NCBI GenBank assembly: GCA_964036045.1
Contig: OZ038381.1
Location: 140,775,596-140,839,595, forward strand
Direction of reading: 5' to 3'
From: Eutreptiella sp. 'Long Island Sound 2002'
Taxonomy: Eukaryota; Euglenozoa; Euglenophyceae; Eutreptiales; Eutreptiaceae
Length of the DNA: 64,000 nt
Shown in pieces: positions 34,536 through 44,840 of this stretch; within the stretch, counting starts at the first letter, position 1, and each line of letters opens with the position of its first letter. Under the pieces are notes generated by a model that saw nothing but the letters and a program-made list of their open reading frames with translations, was not told where the DNA came from and did not search any database. The translations under genes and the position numbers were made by a program.

Positions 34536-34655
34536 TTTTCCCAACCTGAGTAGAAAGGCGCGACAGTACCTTGCGACGCCTGCCACTTCTGCTGGAGTGG
34601 AACAGCTCCTCAGTGCTGCTGCTTTGACGCTCGGTGATCTCGTTGTCATTCAGAT
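34536..34655 (+). repeat. Tandem partial duplication of the transposase C-terminus
   Basis: Repeats 34305-34410 with about 90 percent identity by eye, encoding FPNLSRKARQYLATPATSAG and onward. It lies after the transposase stop and is probably non-functional. Confidence 0.8.
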
Positions 34656-35114
34656 TCGGATCGTTATAATCAGGATGATCACGCATCAGGTTCAGGTTCG
34701 CGATGGCGGTTGTACACGCTGTTTCATGCTGCAACCATCGTCCATGTAACAGTCGTGGTGTCGTACCACACCGGCACTGCTCAGAAGCTAACTTTCAGAC
34801 TCGTTTTTGCAACCTATGTTTTTTGCGTTTTGCCTGGTGCTCACAACCCCGGTGCCTTTAAAAAGAAAAACCACAGTGGTGTGCATCATACGTTTTCGCT
34901 TCTTCTGCAGTTCAGCGACAGTTTGCCATCTTTGATTCCTTGCTGATTGCACTGGCGGCTCAACTGTGGTGTGCCGCTGAGCCCCGAGACAATCGATTCG
35001 ATTTCAATGCAGGTAGCAAAATAATCGGTAGATTGCAATTATTTTGTTTGGCTTGCCAATCATTGCCGATTAATCGATGAATCAGTTAATCGGCAGAATC
35101 GGTGGTAAACCTTT

Positions 35115-35911
35115 CTTATTGCGCAATGTGTGTGGCTGCTCAAGCAAATGTGTAAAGGAAAACGGCTATTGTACATTTGCAAGCCAGGTTGACCGCTTGT
35201 CCAATTTTTTCGAACAGAATTGATATATTTTCGAAAATGACCAAACTTTGTTTTTCGTTTCCATAACAGGCACCAATTCTTCTTTGTTGTTTAGATCTCT
35301 ACCGTATACCCCATGGCACCCCCCGCATTTTTCAGCACCGCTGACAACACCGCCTCGGCCCCAAAGGCCATCATCAAGGTCGCTACCGAGCCCCGCATGG
35401 CTGCTCCGGGCGTCAACATGGACGTCCTTGCTACCTTCATAGTTGCCAAGGACGCCTCAATGGCGGCCCCAAGCGCCGCCGTGGGCATCATCAATAACCC
35501 ATGGCCAGCCAATGGCACTCTATAGACGTCGTCAAGACTTCGATACAGACAAAAGAATGACCTTGGCCAACTTATCACAGCATTGTAGGGGTTGGTGGGG
35601 ACTTTGGCCTCCGTACTCAATTGAGGGTGTGGCCCTCCACCAATAAGGATGTCTCATCATGCCGGTTGGCATAGCCGTCACCATCTGCGGCATCATCGCC
35701 ATCGCATTGAGACCCACCAACACTGTGAGCATTGTGTTCAACCCCAATGCGGCAGGGCTAAGGGTACATGGGACCGCTTCTTCCACGTGGGTCTCTACAT
35801 TCAACGGTCCCGCCTATGCGTCCGAAAAGGGCCAGGGTACGCTCGACGTGGCGTCCCAAGTCGCTGCTCTACGTCTACAGCTACACTACCCTACGTGCTC
35901 ATTTGGATCAG
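35115..35911 (+). pseudogene. Duplicated host-like segment, copy B, right part with two exon-like readings
   Basis: Begins with the right hAT duplication (35115-35122). After acceptor TTCCATAACAG (35269) there is an open reading from ATG 35313 to TAG 35523-35525: 70 aa, Ala/Pro-rich, two hydrophobic stretches. A second reading opens at ATG 35659 (MPVGIAVTICGIIAIALRPT), which looks like one membrane segment then a Ser/Thr-rich part, and runs to a candidate donor CAG|GTACTT at 35912. Whether the two join is unclear because the first ends in a stop in both copies. Copy A has the first reading but not the second. Product unknown. Confidence 0.45.
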
Positions 35912-36003
35912 GTACTTCACACAGTGGTTTTACCCGGTTTAACCCGGTTGAACTCGGCAGCGGCGCGGTTGAAGCGCTGGACCGCGGTTGAACCGCGGTT
36001 GAA

Positions 36004-36025
36004 CCACCGCCAGCGCTGGCGGTGG
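36004..36025. repeat. Perfect 22-bp palindrome
   Basis: CCACCGCCAGC followed by its exact reverse complement, in a GC-rich stretch about 95 bp upstream of the DDE-like gene start. Could be a protein-binding site or cruciform. Confidence 0.7.
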
Positions 36026-36120
36026 CAGCTGCGCCAGCGGCGCGCGCGTTTCTGAACAAAATATTTGCATAACCGCCTGAAACTGACGCGTGACAAAGCT
36101 TTTTTAAAAAAAATTAAAAA

Positions 36121-38097
36121 ATGTCCCACCACTGGCTGCAAGTGGTGAACAACCACTACAGCGGGTGGGGGGACCAACAGCTGGTGGACGACTTGTTCAC
36201 CTTTTTTTGCACAAGCGGCACGACAAAACGCCTATGGAAACAACTTGCTGACCGAATTGGTAACACACAGAGGGCTTCCAAACAGACAAAAAGGGCTACA
36301 AAAAAAGCTTTCACAGGATCGGACGCCGTGCGCCTCATTTTGGACCTTGGAATGCCGAAGCGAAGGTATGTGGCACAATGCGCATATGCCTACAAGTGGT
36401 TCAACGGGGTTCAACGGGGTTCAACGGTGCGGTTGAACCCTTATCACAAATGAACAATTGTGATTGCGCTTCATGACAACGTTTGCACGGCAAAATAACC
36501 GCTTAATGTTGCCCAAAGCATGAACATATGAGTTACAACGTGTTGCCCGCGTCACAAATGTGAATACTTTGTGGTTTGTACCATTGCACGCTTTTTTTTT
36601 TGCACGCAACCCATTCAACCGCCGGTTCAACCGCGCACTTTATCCCAATTTCTCGGTTCAACCGTCCCTAGGTACAAGAAGCTTATTTCGTGGGCCGATG
36701 CCAAAGAGAAGAAAACCCGTGCAAGCACCGTCCCATGGACACATTGCTTTCCGTCGTATGCAACGATGGATAAAGCTTGGTCCACGTTAAGTAAGAGACA
36801 AGTACTAAAAACGACCATAAAGGATGGAAGAGTTGGGGTTCGTTGGGATGTGGATGATTGGATACAATATATAGGTGATCAAAGGGATGTGCTAGAAGAA
36901 ATGCACTTCCCAAGATTTAGGGATGATCACCCCTGTGTACTTATAGTGCGTGGTGATGGGTTTCCATGTGGAGCAAGGTCATGGTGCCAAATTGCATGTG
37001 GTTTTGCAAACCACATGCAAAAAGCACGAACTTTGCTCTACAATTGGACCCTTGACCTTGCTCTCGTAAGTGAGCATGAAACGGATCTTGTGCGTGTCCT
37101 CTTTGGAGAGACACTAAAAAAAATACAACAAATTATTGACCGTGGCTACATGTTGCTCCGAGGGTTTTGGGTGCGAACGGTTGTCATTATTGGAGGCGAT
37201 AGCCCTTGGCTTCGTCATATACTTGGTCTATCAACATTTTATGAAATTGGTTCAATTTATTCTTTTGCGACATGGTCTAGGGAGAAAGAAAGATGGGTAG
37301 GGTGTGAATGGCGACGAAGTACAAGACTTGAAGCAAAATTCCTAAAGTATAGGAAACAAGGAGTTAGTTGTGTTGGTGCAAAAGGGTGCATCGAAAGTCC
37401 ATTATTGAAAGTGGATGACCGTATAGGGTGTGTCATCATGTGTGTTCTTCATCTTGTGATACGATGTGGTGAATACTTAACAACGTTTGTGCGCACACGA
37501 GCCACAGTGTTGACGGTACCACAACGATCCAAGGTTCAAAGCCTCCTAAAGGACGCTAAGACCAATGTTTCTTTGAAAGGCCGGTCCTTCCCCGATGGGG
37601 AAGAGACATGGCACTTGTTTGCCAATTGGTTGCCCATTGCAAAGAGTTTGCGTCTAACACCACATGTCACCACTACTGTTGAGGACATGGGGAAATTGCT
37701 AACCGCTATCTATCGGTGGACATATGATCCATTCGTCCAAGGGTGTGCACGAATTGCAAAGAGGTTTCAAAACACTATATGTCCCCATAAACGATCCCCC
37801 TACTTGCTGTGGCTCCGCAACGAGGGGGCCATCGTATTGGGTAATTTGCAACCTTGGGGGGGGGCCATGTTTTGTGGCGACATTGTTGAGTCGCTTAACT
37901 ATGTCTTTAAAGACAACTTTCTAACCACAAGTTCCCGGGGAGGTGGTCGTAAGGCTACCAAGGAGGAAAAGGATGAAGCAATGCTCCGCCATGCGCACGA
38001 GCGCACCTTCCTCTACAAGGAGATGCCTCGATGGGACGGGCGGCGGCGACGGGAAGATGAGCACGTAGTGCACGCTCAATTGGAAGTTGGCAACTAG
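36121..38097 (+). CDS. DDE-like putative transposase, two exons
   Basis: Exon 1 36121-36365, intron 36366-36671 (GTATGT...CCTAG), exon 2 36672-38097. The joined frame (AG|G) gives about 556 aa ending at TAG. Candidate catalytic residues: Asp in RGDGFPCG (36955-36957), Asp in GGDSPWLRHILGL (37198-37200) and Glu in DIVESLNYVFKD (37888-37890). Between them are a Cys/Trp-bearing block and a hydrophobic CVIMCVLHLVIR helix. This spacing recalls a large uncharacterised family in algae and invertebrates with GD...L..LLGL and LH..LR motifs, probably transposases; that link is from memory. The frame is intact, so the gene may be functional. Confidence 0.6.
36366..36671 (+). repeat. Intron with GGTTCAAC repeats in the DDE-like gene
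   Basis: GT...AG intron holding three tandem GGTTCAACGG words and a GGTTGAACC near its start and three GTTCAACCG words near its end. The same words fill introns of the next gene. Confidence 0.6.
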
Positions 38098-38100
38098 GAG

Positions 38101-38187
38101 GTGTGTGTGTGGTTCAACCGTGGTTCAGCAGGTTCATCCGCGCGGTTGAACCGGCTTCCCCACGGTTTCACCCCTGCTTCTCTCAGG
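38101..38187 (+). repeat. Intron-like segment with GGTTCAACCG foldback
   Basis: Starts AG|GTGTGTGTGTGG just after the DDE-like stop and ends CTTCTCTCAG before the ATG at 38200, so it would be a leader intron of the second gene. Contains GGTTCAACCG and CGGTTGAACC arms and a CACGGTTTCAC near the 3' end, shared with the intron at 40140-40226. Confidence 0.55.
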
Positions 38188-38199
38188 TGCCTTTGCACC

Positions 38200-41062
38200 A
38201 TGGACCCCGAGTCTTTGGGGAAGGCCTTGCAGGACTGCCTGCGGGCACTGGGTACGGGCCAAGGCGCCGATCCCCCTGCCGCGCCAGCGCCACAAGCAGC
38301 GGCAGCGCCTCCAGCCCCCCACCTGGCCGACAAGTTCCCGCTGAAGGAAGAAGTGGTGGTCCACAACACCTGCAACCCCGACACCACCCTGGCGCCCGAG
38401 ACGCCTGAGTGGCGGTGGCTGGCCGACGTGACGCCGAAGTACGTGTTCCGCCGTGCCATGACGCTGTGGATGAAGAAGCACCGCCAAGAAGACAAGGATG
38501 GGGTACAGTCGTACCCCTGGGAGACGAAGTGCCTGAGCGCCGGGGAGTTTTCGGAGTGGAAGGTGTGCTGTTGTCTTGTTGTTTGCTAGTTGATTGTGCT
38601 GGTGTTTTTCGGTCTTTTGGTAGATGTTTTGATATGCCGCATGCTGCGTTTCGTTGCTGTGTGTTTTTCTGTTTATGAATGTTCTGATGTGCGTTTTTCT
38701 GATTGTAGGTGCTCCGTGTGGGTCTGTCGAGCGACCCCCAGGGCCACATGTCCCTGGACGAACCAGGGCTGGATGCCCTGTTCAGGATATGGGCCACCGC
38801 GGGCTGCGGTGTTGCCAGGAGCGCGTCCTGGTTTGGCGCGGACTCCGTGGGCCGCGGCGGTGGTCACAGCGCAGGACACGGTCCGCGCTTCTTCTTCAAG
38901 GCCCCGGTGGAGTTGCCACCAGGCTGGTTCGACGAATCGGAGGTCCAGCGGTACACGGCGACTCCGAGCAGCATGCTGGCTATGGGCGCCACCATCTCAG
39001 GTGGGGGAAAGCACAAGAAGGCCAAGGCAAGCGCCGCGACGGCAGCTGCGGCGCCACCGGCAATGGCACCATCGCCATTCGTGCAGCCAAGTGTGGTTCA
39101 AGCGATCCAAGGGGTGCAACAGGTGTGCAGTAGTTCAACCGTCGTTTCAGCGGGTTCAACCGTGCGGCTGAACCGCCTTCACCGTCTTCAACCGTGCACT
39201 TTTGAGCGTAACCTTCCTACACACTGAATCGCGTTCCCCCACTTCTGCGGTTCACCGGCCTCCTTGCTTTCTCTGCAGTTGACCGCCAGTGATGTGCCTG
39301 AGCACATGTTCGTGGTGGATCGGCGTGGCCCTGGCATTGTCGTCCGCGGGCGATGGCCACCCATGCCCGTCGTGGAGTGGTGGGACGTGTGGTATCGGCA
39401 GATCCCTGGCGCCGCTCAAGTGGTCGACCGCATGAGTCGTGGCGTGCAGCGGGGCTTGCGGGAATTGGGCAATGCCGGGCAAGGCAGTCCTGCGCCAGAA
39501 CGGCAGAGGTCAACGCCTCTGGAGTCCGGTCCAGCCGTCACCACCGCGCCCCAACCAAGTCCTGTGGGAGAGAGCTTTGAGGAGTTCTACAAGAGTGTGT
39601 GGGACCGCCCACTTGGAGCAGGTGCAGCATCCGAGAGCAGTGGAAAGGCCCCCAAGCCTCCACGTCTTCCAGCACCACCGCCACCCGAAGAGACGAGCAC
39701 CCCTGGCAGCAAAGTGGTTCCGAAGTCCCTGTTTCAGTCCGTCCGGAAGGAGCTCCGGAAGGAGAAGCGGCCAAGTGCAAAGGCTGAAGCACCGCCCGCG
39801 AAGGCCCAAGTCTCTGGCGACAAGAAGCCGAAAAAGAAAGCCAAAACTGGCAGCGGTGCTTCCTCGAAAAAGCGGAAAATCGCCCCGGACAGCAGTGAGA
39901 CGGACGAGTCAGACCCCCTTTTTGAAGAGCACGAATGGGTCCCAGCCGCAAAGCATATCCCAAAGAAGAAGAAGAAGAAGGTAGTTCCGGCCCCCAGTTC
40001 CGACAGTGACTCCGGCAAGCTCCCCAGCGACACGGCGCGGGATGTAAAGGCCCTGGCAACAGAGTTGGCTGCGGGATCGAAGGATGGCGACGAGGAGAAA
40101 GCGATCAGGGCAGAATCGGCGCATGCGTCAGCTCTGGAGGTGTGCGCGGTTGAACCGGTGAAGTGTAGTTCAACCGCACGCTTGAACCGCCTGAACCACG
40201 GTTTCACTATTTTTTCCTTTTTGCAGAGCCTGGATCAAGCCCAACAACGACGACTGGCGGTTGAGGACACGCGCAAACAGCTGCGACAGCGGTTCGGATG
40301 GGCGGCCAACACGCCGATTCGATGGGTCATTGTGGACGGTCCTGATGGCGAGCCACGTCTGGCCGTGGGTACCCCGGGAAAAGCCACGAAGGGGACCCCC
40401 CGGCCCAAAAAGGGGGAAGAATTGGTCTTCCTTCCCCCACAGTGGGAGGAGGAGGGCGATGCAGCTGGGACAACGTGGCCAGTTATTGCAGTCAAGGACA
40501 GCACAAGCTTCAGTAACCCCCACGCTGCCGAGGAGGCGTTGAAAGAGCGCCGCGCCCAGAAACAGGAAGCGATCGATGAGGAGGGCAAGAAGACAATGGA
40601 GGACTCCCCCTCGTACAGTCCAATCGAGGAGAAGGAGGTCACTCCCGCGCCAGAAGCTGAAGCGATCGATGAGGAGGGCAAGAAGACAATGGAGGACTCC
40701 CCCTCGTACAGTCCACTCGAGGAGAAGGAGGTCACTCCCGCGCCAAAGCTGAAGCGGAAAAGGACAGTGACAATGGGGTTCCTGTGCCGACGCCGCCCGT
40801 GATTCCAGAGCCAAAGGAGAGTGAAGAACAGGTGGTCAAAGAGGAAAAGGTGGAGTCTGCTGGTCCAGGGGTGCAGGAGCACCAGCACAGTGGGGAGGAC
40901 TCGCCTGCAGCCCCGGTTGGGGAAGAGGAGATTGAGGAGGTTGGTGCAGCGCCGAAGGACGAGGAAATGCCTGCATGTAAGCAGGAAGATAACGAAGAGG
41001 CAGCCCAAGAGGTTGGTGCACCAGTGCCTCACGTGAAGGAAGAGCCACTCCCAAACGACTGA
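38200..41062 (+). CDS. Spliced gene B: N-terminal and linker part of a possible oxygenase protein
   Basis: Exons 38200-38562, 38709-39122, 39279-40139 and 40227-41062; all introns are GT...AG, phase 0, with donors GTGTG. The first exons give a globular part (EWRWLADVTPKYVFRRAMTL, DEPGLDALFRIW, EWWDVWYRQIPGAAQ). The third is Lys-rich with nuclear-signal-like KKPKKKAKT. The fourth has an arm near 40230-40340 (QLRQRFGWAANTPIRWVIVDG) and a 93-bp tandem duplication (from 40569 and 40662). A 1-nt loss near 40743, within the second repeat unit, shifts the frame; the acidic tail ends at TGA 41060-41062. The next domain follows in the same frame. Function unknown. Confidence 0.6.
39123..39278 (+). repeat. 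Intron 2 of gene B with GGTTCAACCG foldback
   Basis: AACAG|GTGTGC...CTCTGCAG. Contains GTTCAACCGTCGTTTCAGC, GGTTCAACCGTGCGGCTGAACC and further GTTCAACCG words. Related in sequence to the segments at 38101-38187 and 40140-40226. Confidence 0.7.
40140..40226 (+). repeat. Intron 3 of gene B with GGTTGAACC foldback
   Basis: CTGGAG|GTGTGC...TTTTTGCAG, 87 bp, carrying CGGTTGAACCGG, GTTCAACCGC, TTGAACCGCC and CACGGTTTCAC. The inverted copy keeps the same intron at about 46480-46570, in the same place in the gene. Confidence 0.75.
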
Positions 41063-41083
41063 CTTTTTACGTGCCTCAAGGGA

Positions 41084-41626
41084 ATGAGGGGGTGGCAGTG
41101 GCGGGAAGGACATGGAGCACGGTACCGTAGGCAGTTGTGGGGGGCCGTAATGGTGCAGGGGCATCACCGTGTGCAAGTTGCAGTGCAAACGAGGAGAGAT
41201 CCGGAACTGGTCCGGCGCGTGAACGCACACATCCGAAGTGTACTCCCCCAACTAACCTACACTGCGCTCGCAGTGGTCCATGGGGTGGGCGATCATCCCA
41301 TGCTTGTACATACGCATCCAAAGGATGACAGTCCCCTTACGGGGGAAATAGCCCTGGGTGATTTTGTGGGGGGGGGACTGTTTACCAGTGCCCTACTTTG
41401 TGCAAATGGGCCTTCTCGTCCTGCATGGATACGTTGGGGGCGTGATTTCTTATGGGGACACATTGTGGATCCTCGATATGGGGTCATGTTTAACGCTCTT
41501 AGGCCCCACGTGCCTCTGGCGTGGTCTGGACAGCGCATTGTGCTCGTACCGTACACAGGCATTGCATGGGGACGTCTGCCTGTGGCGATGCAGAATGAAC
41601 TGGTCACGTTTGGCTTCCCAAGGTGA
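41084..41626 (+). CDS. 2OG-Fe(II)-oxygenase-like domain (possible C-terminus of gene B)
   Basis: 180 aa. It starts 21 bp after the gene B stop and in the same frame, so TGA 41060-41062 may be a mutation, or a short unrecognised intron may bridge them. The pattern suggests a double-stranded beta-helix dioxygenase: VHTHPKDD, then LGDFVGGGLF, then FNALRPHVPLAWSGQRIVLVPYT, whose His and Arg would be the distal iron and 2-oxoglutarate ligands. Algal and fungal transposons sometimes carry TET/JBP-like members of this fold that oxidise methylcytosine; that link is an inference. The first ligand motif (HTH rather than HxD) is atypical. Confidence 0.5.
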   Translation: MRGWQWREGHGARYRRQLWGAVMVQGHHRVQVAVQTRRDPELVRRVNAHIRSVLPQLTYTALAVVHGVGDHPMLVHTHPKDDSPLTGEIALGDFVGGGLFTSALLCANGPSRPAWIRWGRDFLWGHIVDPRYGVMFNALRPHVPLAWSGQRIVLVPYTGIAWGRLPVAMQNELVTFGFPR

Positions 41627-41649
41627 AGATGTGTTTTTTGTGTAGCGCT

Positions 41650-41720
41650 TCGTGCAACAGCGGTTGAACCGGTGAAGCCGGTTCAACCGCGCGCCTGTCC
41701 AGCGGTTGAACCACCTCGAA
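41650..41720 (+). repeat. GGTTGAACC cluster after the oxygenase-like gene
   Basis: CGGTTGAACCGGTGAAGCCGG, GTTCAACCGCGCG and CGGTTGAACC within 70 bp. Same words as the introns and also present in the inverted copy. Confidence 0.6.
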
Positions 41721-41823
41721 AGCCGGTTACATTTCAGTGCAATCTATGAGGAAACAAGCTTCTGACAATCAAGTGTAGGCTTGCATGTAATTGTTGTTCA
41801 CTAAAAAGGGTCCAAAGTCCTAA

Positions 41824-42055
41824 GGGGAATCCAAACAAGGCGCAGGGGTGTATGTCACCACGCCTAACGAAAAGTTGATGGTGAAGCCGTGCGGTTTCAC
41901 CAATACAGCCGCCGCCACTGGCACCTACAACACCACCGCCGTGAAATATGATCCAAGAGAAATATGTCTCCAGTGTTTTGCAGCAATGAGGTAAGAAGGT
42001 TTTCAAAAACATTCTTTTTAGGGGGTGTGGCATCTCTTGCAGGGCTGAAAAATAG
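41824..42055 (+). CDS. Candidate terminal exons of a small unknown protein
   Basis: Reading from 41824 to 41990 (GVYVTTPNEKLMVKPCGFTN..., ending REICLQCFAAM) meets a strong donor AG|GTAAGA at 41991. Acceptor CTCTTGCAG (42042) joins AG|G to give AMRAEK and TAG 42053-42055. The balanced amino-acid use and a C-x2-C pair suggest real coding. No start is identified; an acceptor-like CCTAAG lies just before 41824. It would be a third coding unit of the candidate element. Confidence 0.35.
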
Positions 42056-42689
42056 CGGTTTTGAGGTTGCTACTTAGCAATTTGTTGCTGTACCTCGATA
42101 GGGGTTCAACCGTGGGGAAGCCGTAATGAAAGTGCGCGGTTGAACTCGGTTGAACCACGGTTTCACTTGGGTAATTCAAGGGTACCTGATCCAAATGAGC
42201 ACGTAGGGTATGACAAGCAACGTCGTAAAGGTCATCATGGGAGCCTCTGAGCGTGTTGTTCTTCATTTTCTGCCCTTGCACGCTATGAGGAAGGTGTGAC
42301 GGACCTCCGAGACCGTGAAGATCACCATGCGATTCCCGAGTCCAGAGCTTTGGTGCGCTGTAAGGCCCCCGGAGCACCCCCACCTGATTTGAAATGAAGT
42401 GGACCACAATCAAGCGGGTATGTGCCCCCTGTTGCGCTCAGGTGCAACCGGCCGAGGGATGGGGAGTGGCACTACCCTGCCAAGATGCACATTGAAATAT
42501 CTGAAGCCCTCGTTTCTGGTTTTCAGCCCAGTCTGGATGCATCTCTCAGATTGCACAAAAAATGTAACCACCTTTCCGAGACAGTTAGACCGCTGAACAG
42601 GGACTTCACCGGTTCCACCGCGCAGGCAGGAAGCTATGCACGAACAGCCACCTTCACGTTGAGAAGCTAAACGGGACTAGTTCATTCTG

Positions 42690-43150
42690 CATCGCTACAT
42701 ACATGCAAATGTCTCCAAGAATACCTCTGCACGGTACCAGCGCAATGCGCTGTCCGGACCACCGCAGAGGCATGTGGAGCCTAAGAGCGTTAAACACAAC
42801 CCCATATCAAAGATCAACAACGTGTTCTGTGTATAAGTCACGCCCCAACAGATCTGTACAGCACGACAAGGACCATTTGCACGAAGCAGGGCACTGGTAA
42901 ACAGTTCCCCTTCCGAAAAACCACTCATGGCTATTTCCTCCGTAAGAGGACTTCTTCTTTTGGATGAGTATGTACAAGCATCAAATGATCACCCACCCGA
43001 TGGATCACTGCGAGCGCAGTGTACGTCAGTTGGGGGAGTAGAGTTGCGATGTCTTCGTTGACGCGCCGAAATGGGTCCGAAATTGCTGGTTGGTTGCACT
43101 ACAAGTTGCACAGGTGATGCCGCTGCAACATTACCGCCCGCCAGAACTGC
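42690..43150 (-). pseudogene. Oxygenase-like domain relic
   Basis: Minus-strand counterpart of 41131-41590. VHTHPKEE and the LFTSALLRANGP block are recognisable, but frames shift and the distal His/Arg region is scrambled. Conservation of HTHP in both copies supports it as a real motif. Confidence 0.75.
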
Positions 43151-43439
43151 CTTTAGGACAAGCAAGGATTTCACACCACTTTACTTACAGACACCAAAAC
43201 GTCGGCCCCATTTTCCAGGGGAGATTTCGGGTGTAAAACCGGTCTCCCTCTCCCGAGAATAATGGGGGCCGGGAATAAAGCAGATGTTGAAATCAGCGGC
43301 GAAATTGACGTCGGCTGAGTTTGCTTCCAATTGCCTTTGGTGGCTTTCAATGGCCTTGTGTAGCTTTTGATCTTGTTATTGTTGTTGTTTTGTATGAAAT
43401 CTTGTTCCTCTGATAAAACTTTCCTTTGTTTTATGCAGA

Positions 43440-44840
43440 TGCTCTCATTCTGTTGAATCGGCAGCGTTGAGAGGCTGCGAAGCCGGGGTTCTGCACACTA
43501 GAGGACCGTCTGTAGAAAGCAGCAAAGCTTCTTGGAGGAGGGGTGGCACTACCGGTTCCAAGGAAGCTGCGACACCAAGGCGAGCCTCCGTGCAGCTTGT
43601 CAAAACGGTTGATACAACCATTGGGCCTTGAAGCACGGCAAACACACATCGCCTTCAGCAAACAATGTGGAGCTGAGAATGCCAACTGCAGGAAACAAAA
43701 GAGCATCCACCTCTGCGCGGACTTTGCCGACCACAATCACTGACGGCAATTGAAAACGGTGCCGTTGTGAAGTACATGAACAACTTGATAGCGCAAGGCC
43801 TTGGAGTGGACGGCACAACACTCACGGTATGTTTGGGGGCGTGCGACGCAATTTGGTGGAGTGCAACATGCTGGCGCCGAAATGGGACGTGACACGAATT
43901 TTGACGGACAACAGCCACTGATGGTGGAATTTATGTGCAGCGATTGGTTCTCTGCCTCTCCAGTGTGTGCATTGGGTCCTGCTCATCCGCCACAACCGAA
44001 CGACGGCCGTCAAGTGAGCTCCAGCTGATAAATGAAAACCAATGGCAACCGTTGTTCACAGAGATTGCGCAAAGACCCGAGGAACATGGAATCGGTGGCA
44101 GCAACGGAAATGATGGCATCCGTCCCTGTTTGCAATGGGCTTTGGATGAGACCCCCCTTAAGTACTACCACAAACAAAGGAAGATGCATATGGCAGACCA
44201 GTCCAAGCAAGTTTGCCTAAGGACGCGCAACGAAAAGAGGCAGTTGACAACAACACGGTGTTTTGTCCGCAGTGGCGACGTCGTCTGCATGCAAATCATT
44301 ACGACAGGGAACATAGTCCGGTGGTACGCGGACGTTCCACCAAGTTGCCTAGTGCATGATGTAGTGTACTAAGACCACATTGAAAAAAAGGTCTAGACTA
44401 CGCAACTTTTGGGGGTCTCCCGAGGAAGTTGGTTGAGAAGGCACATCGCATCCGTGAACAACATGACCTACCACAAGACCCGCCAAGGATCATCATCATG
44501 GACCGGGTTGCCTCCGACAGTCAAGAAGCTCTGACATCCATCAAAGGGCATGTGCATTAATGGAGGAACCACCCCGAGCAGTACATTTATGTTGCAACAA
44601 AGACAGGATCTCACATCTCAAATCCACCACACCAGCTGATCAATACTTCAATGAGAAGAATCGTCAAGATGTTGTTGCGCTATAGGATGGCCAAACACGG
44701 CATGAGAATCCACAGCAAACCGATTCCCAGCAGAACACCACTTGACATGTTCGAGAAAACGATGAAAAGCCTGCTCCTCCAGTGGGTTAGCGAGTGGTGC
44801 AAGGAAAGAAGAACAGGCCATGTGGTCTTCACCTTTTGAC
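43440..44840 (+). pseudogene. pogo/CENP-B-type DDE transposase relic
   Basis: Clearest piece is 43935-44372: WALDETPLKYYHKQRKMHMA, then ...RQLTTTRCFVRSGDVVCMQIITTGN, the first-Asp block of DDE_1-type transposases (MDETP, then K..T......G). A later piece (44480-44840) has IIIMDRVASD and a C-terminal helical stretch (LLLQWVSEWCKER). Many stops and frame changes. Family assignment rests on the first block only. Confidence 0.5.

Larger units (their letters stand above)
31324..35114 (+). mobile_element. hAT-superfamily DNA transposon in a candidate intron
   Basis: Flanked by the 8-bp duplication CTTATTGC (31316-31323 and 35115-35122). The uninterrupted counterpart at about 23070 is the empty site. 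The left end TAAGGTTCGGAATTGG matches the nested MITE ends. The right end read inward is AAAGGTTTACC, so the terminal repeat is short or decayed. Both subterminal regions are dense in AATCGG/CCGATT words, as expected of transposase-binding repeats. It sits between a candidate donor (31287) and acceptor (35268-35269), so it may be spliced out. Confidence 0.92.
35887..42210 (+). mobile_element. Candidate multi-gene DNA element of unassigned type
   Basis: Bounded by a perfect 29-bp inverted repeat (35887-35915 and 42182-42210), each followed inward by GGTTGAACC-rich sequence. It contains a DDE-like gene, a spliced gene running into an oxygenase-like domain, and a small terminal exon, all on the plus strand. 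A partial inverted second copy lies at 42535-46640, showing that the block multiplied. I find no clear target duplication, and the 29-bp repeat could instead be a shared exon end, so the limits are provisional. Confidence 0.45.

Noticed and set aside
38095-38200. DDE-like gene and gene B as one continuous protein through the TAG
   Set aside because: Splicing at the available donor and acceptor does not keep the gene B frame.
35882-42215. Target site duplication around the 29-bp inverted repeat
   Set aside because: No matching 2- to 9-bp flanks found; the repeat might be a shared exon end followed by similar introns.
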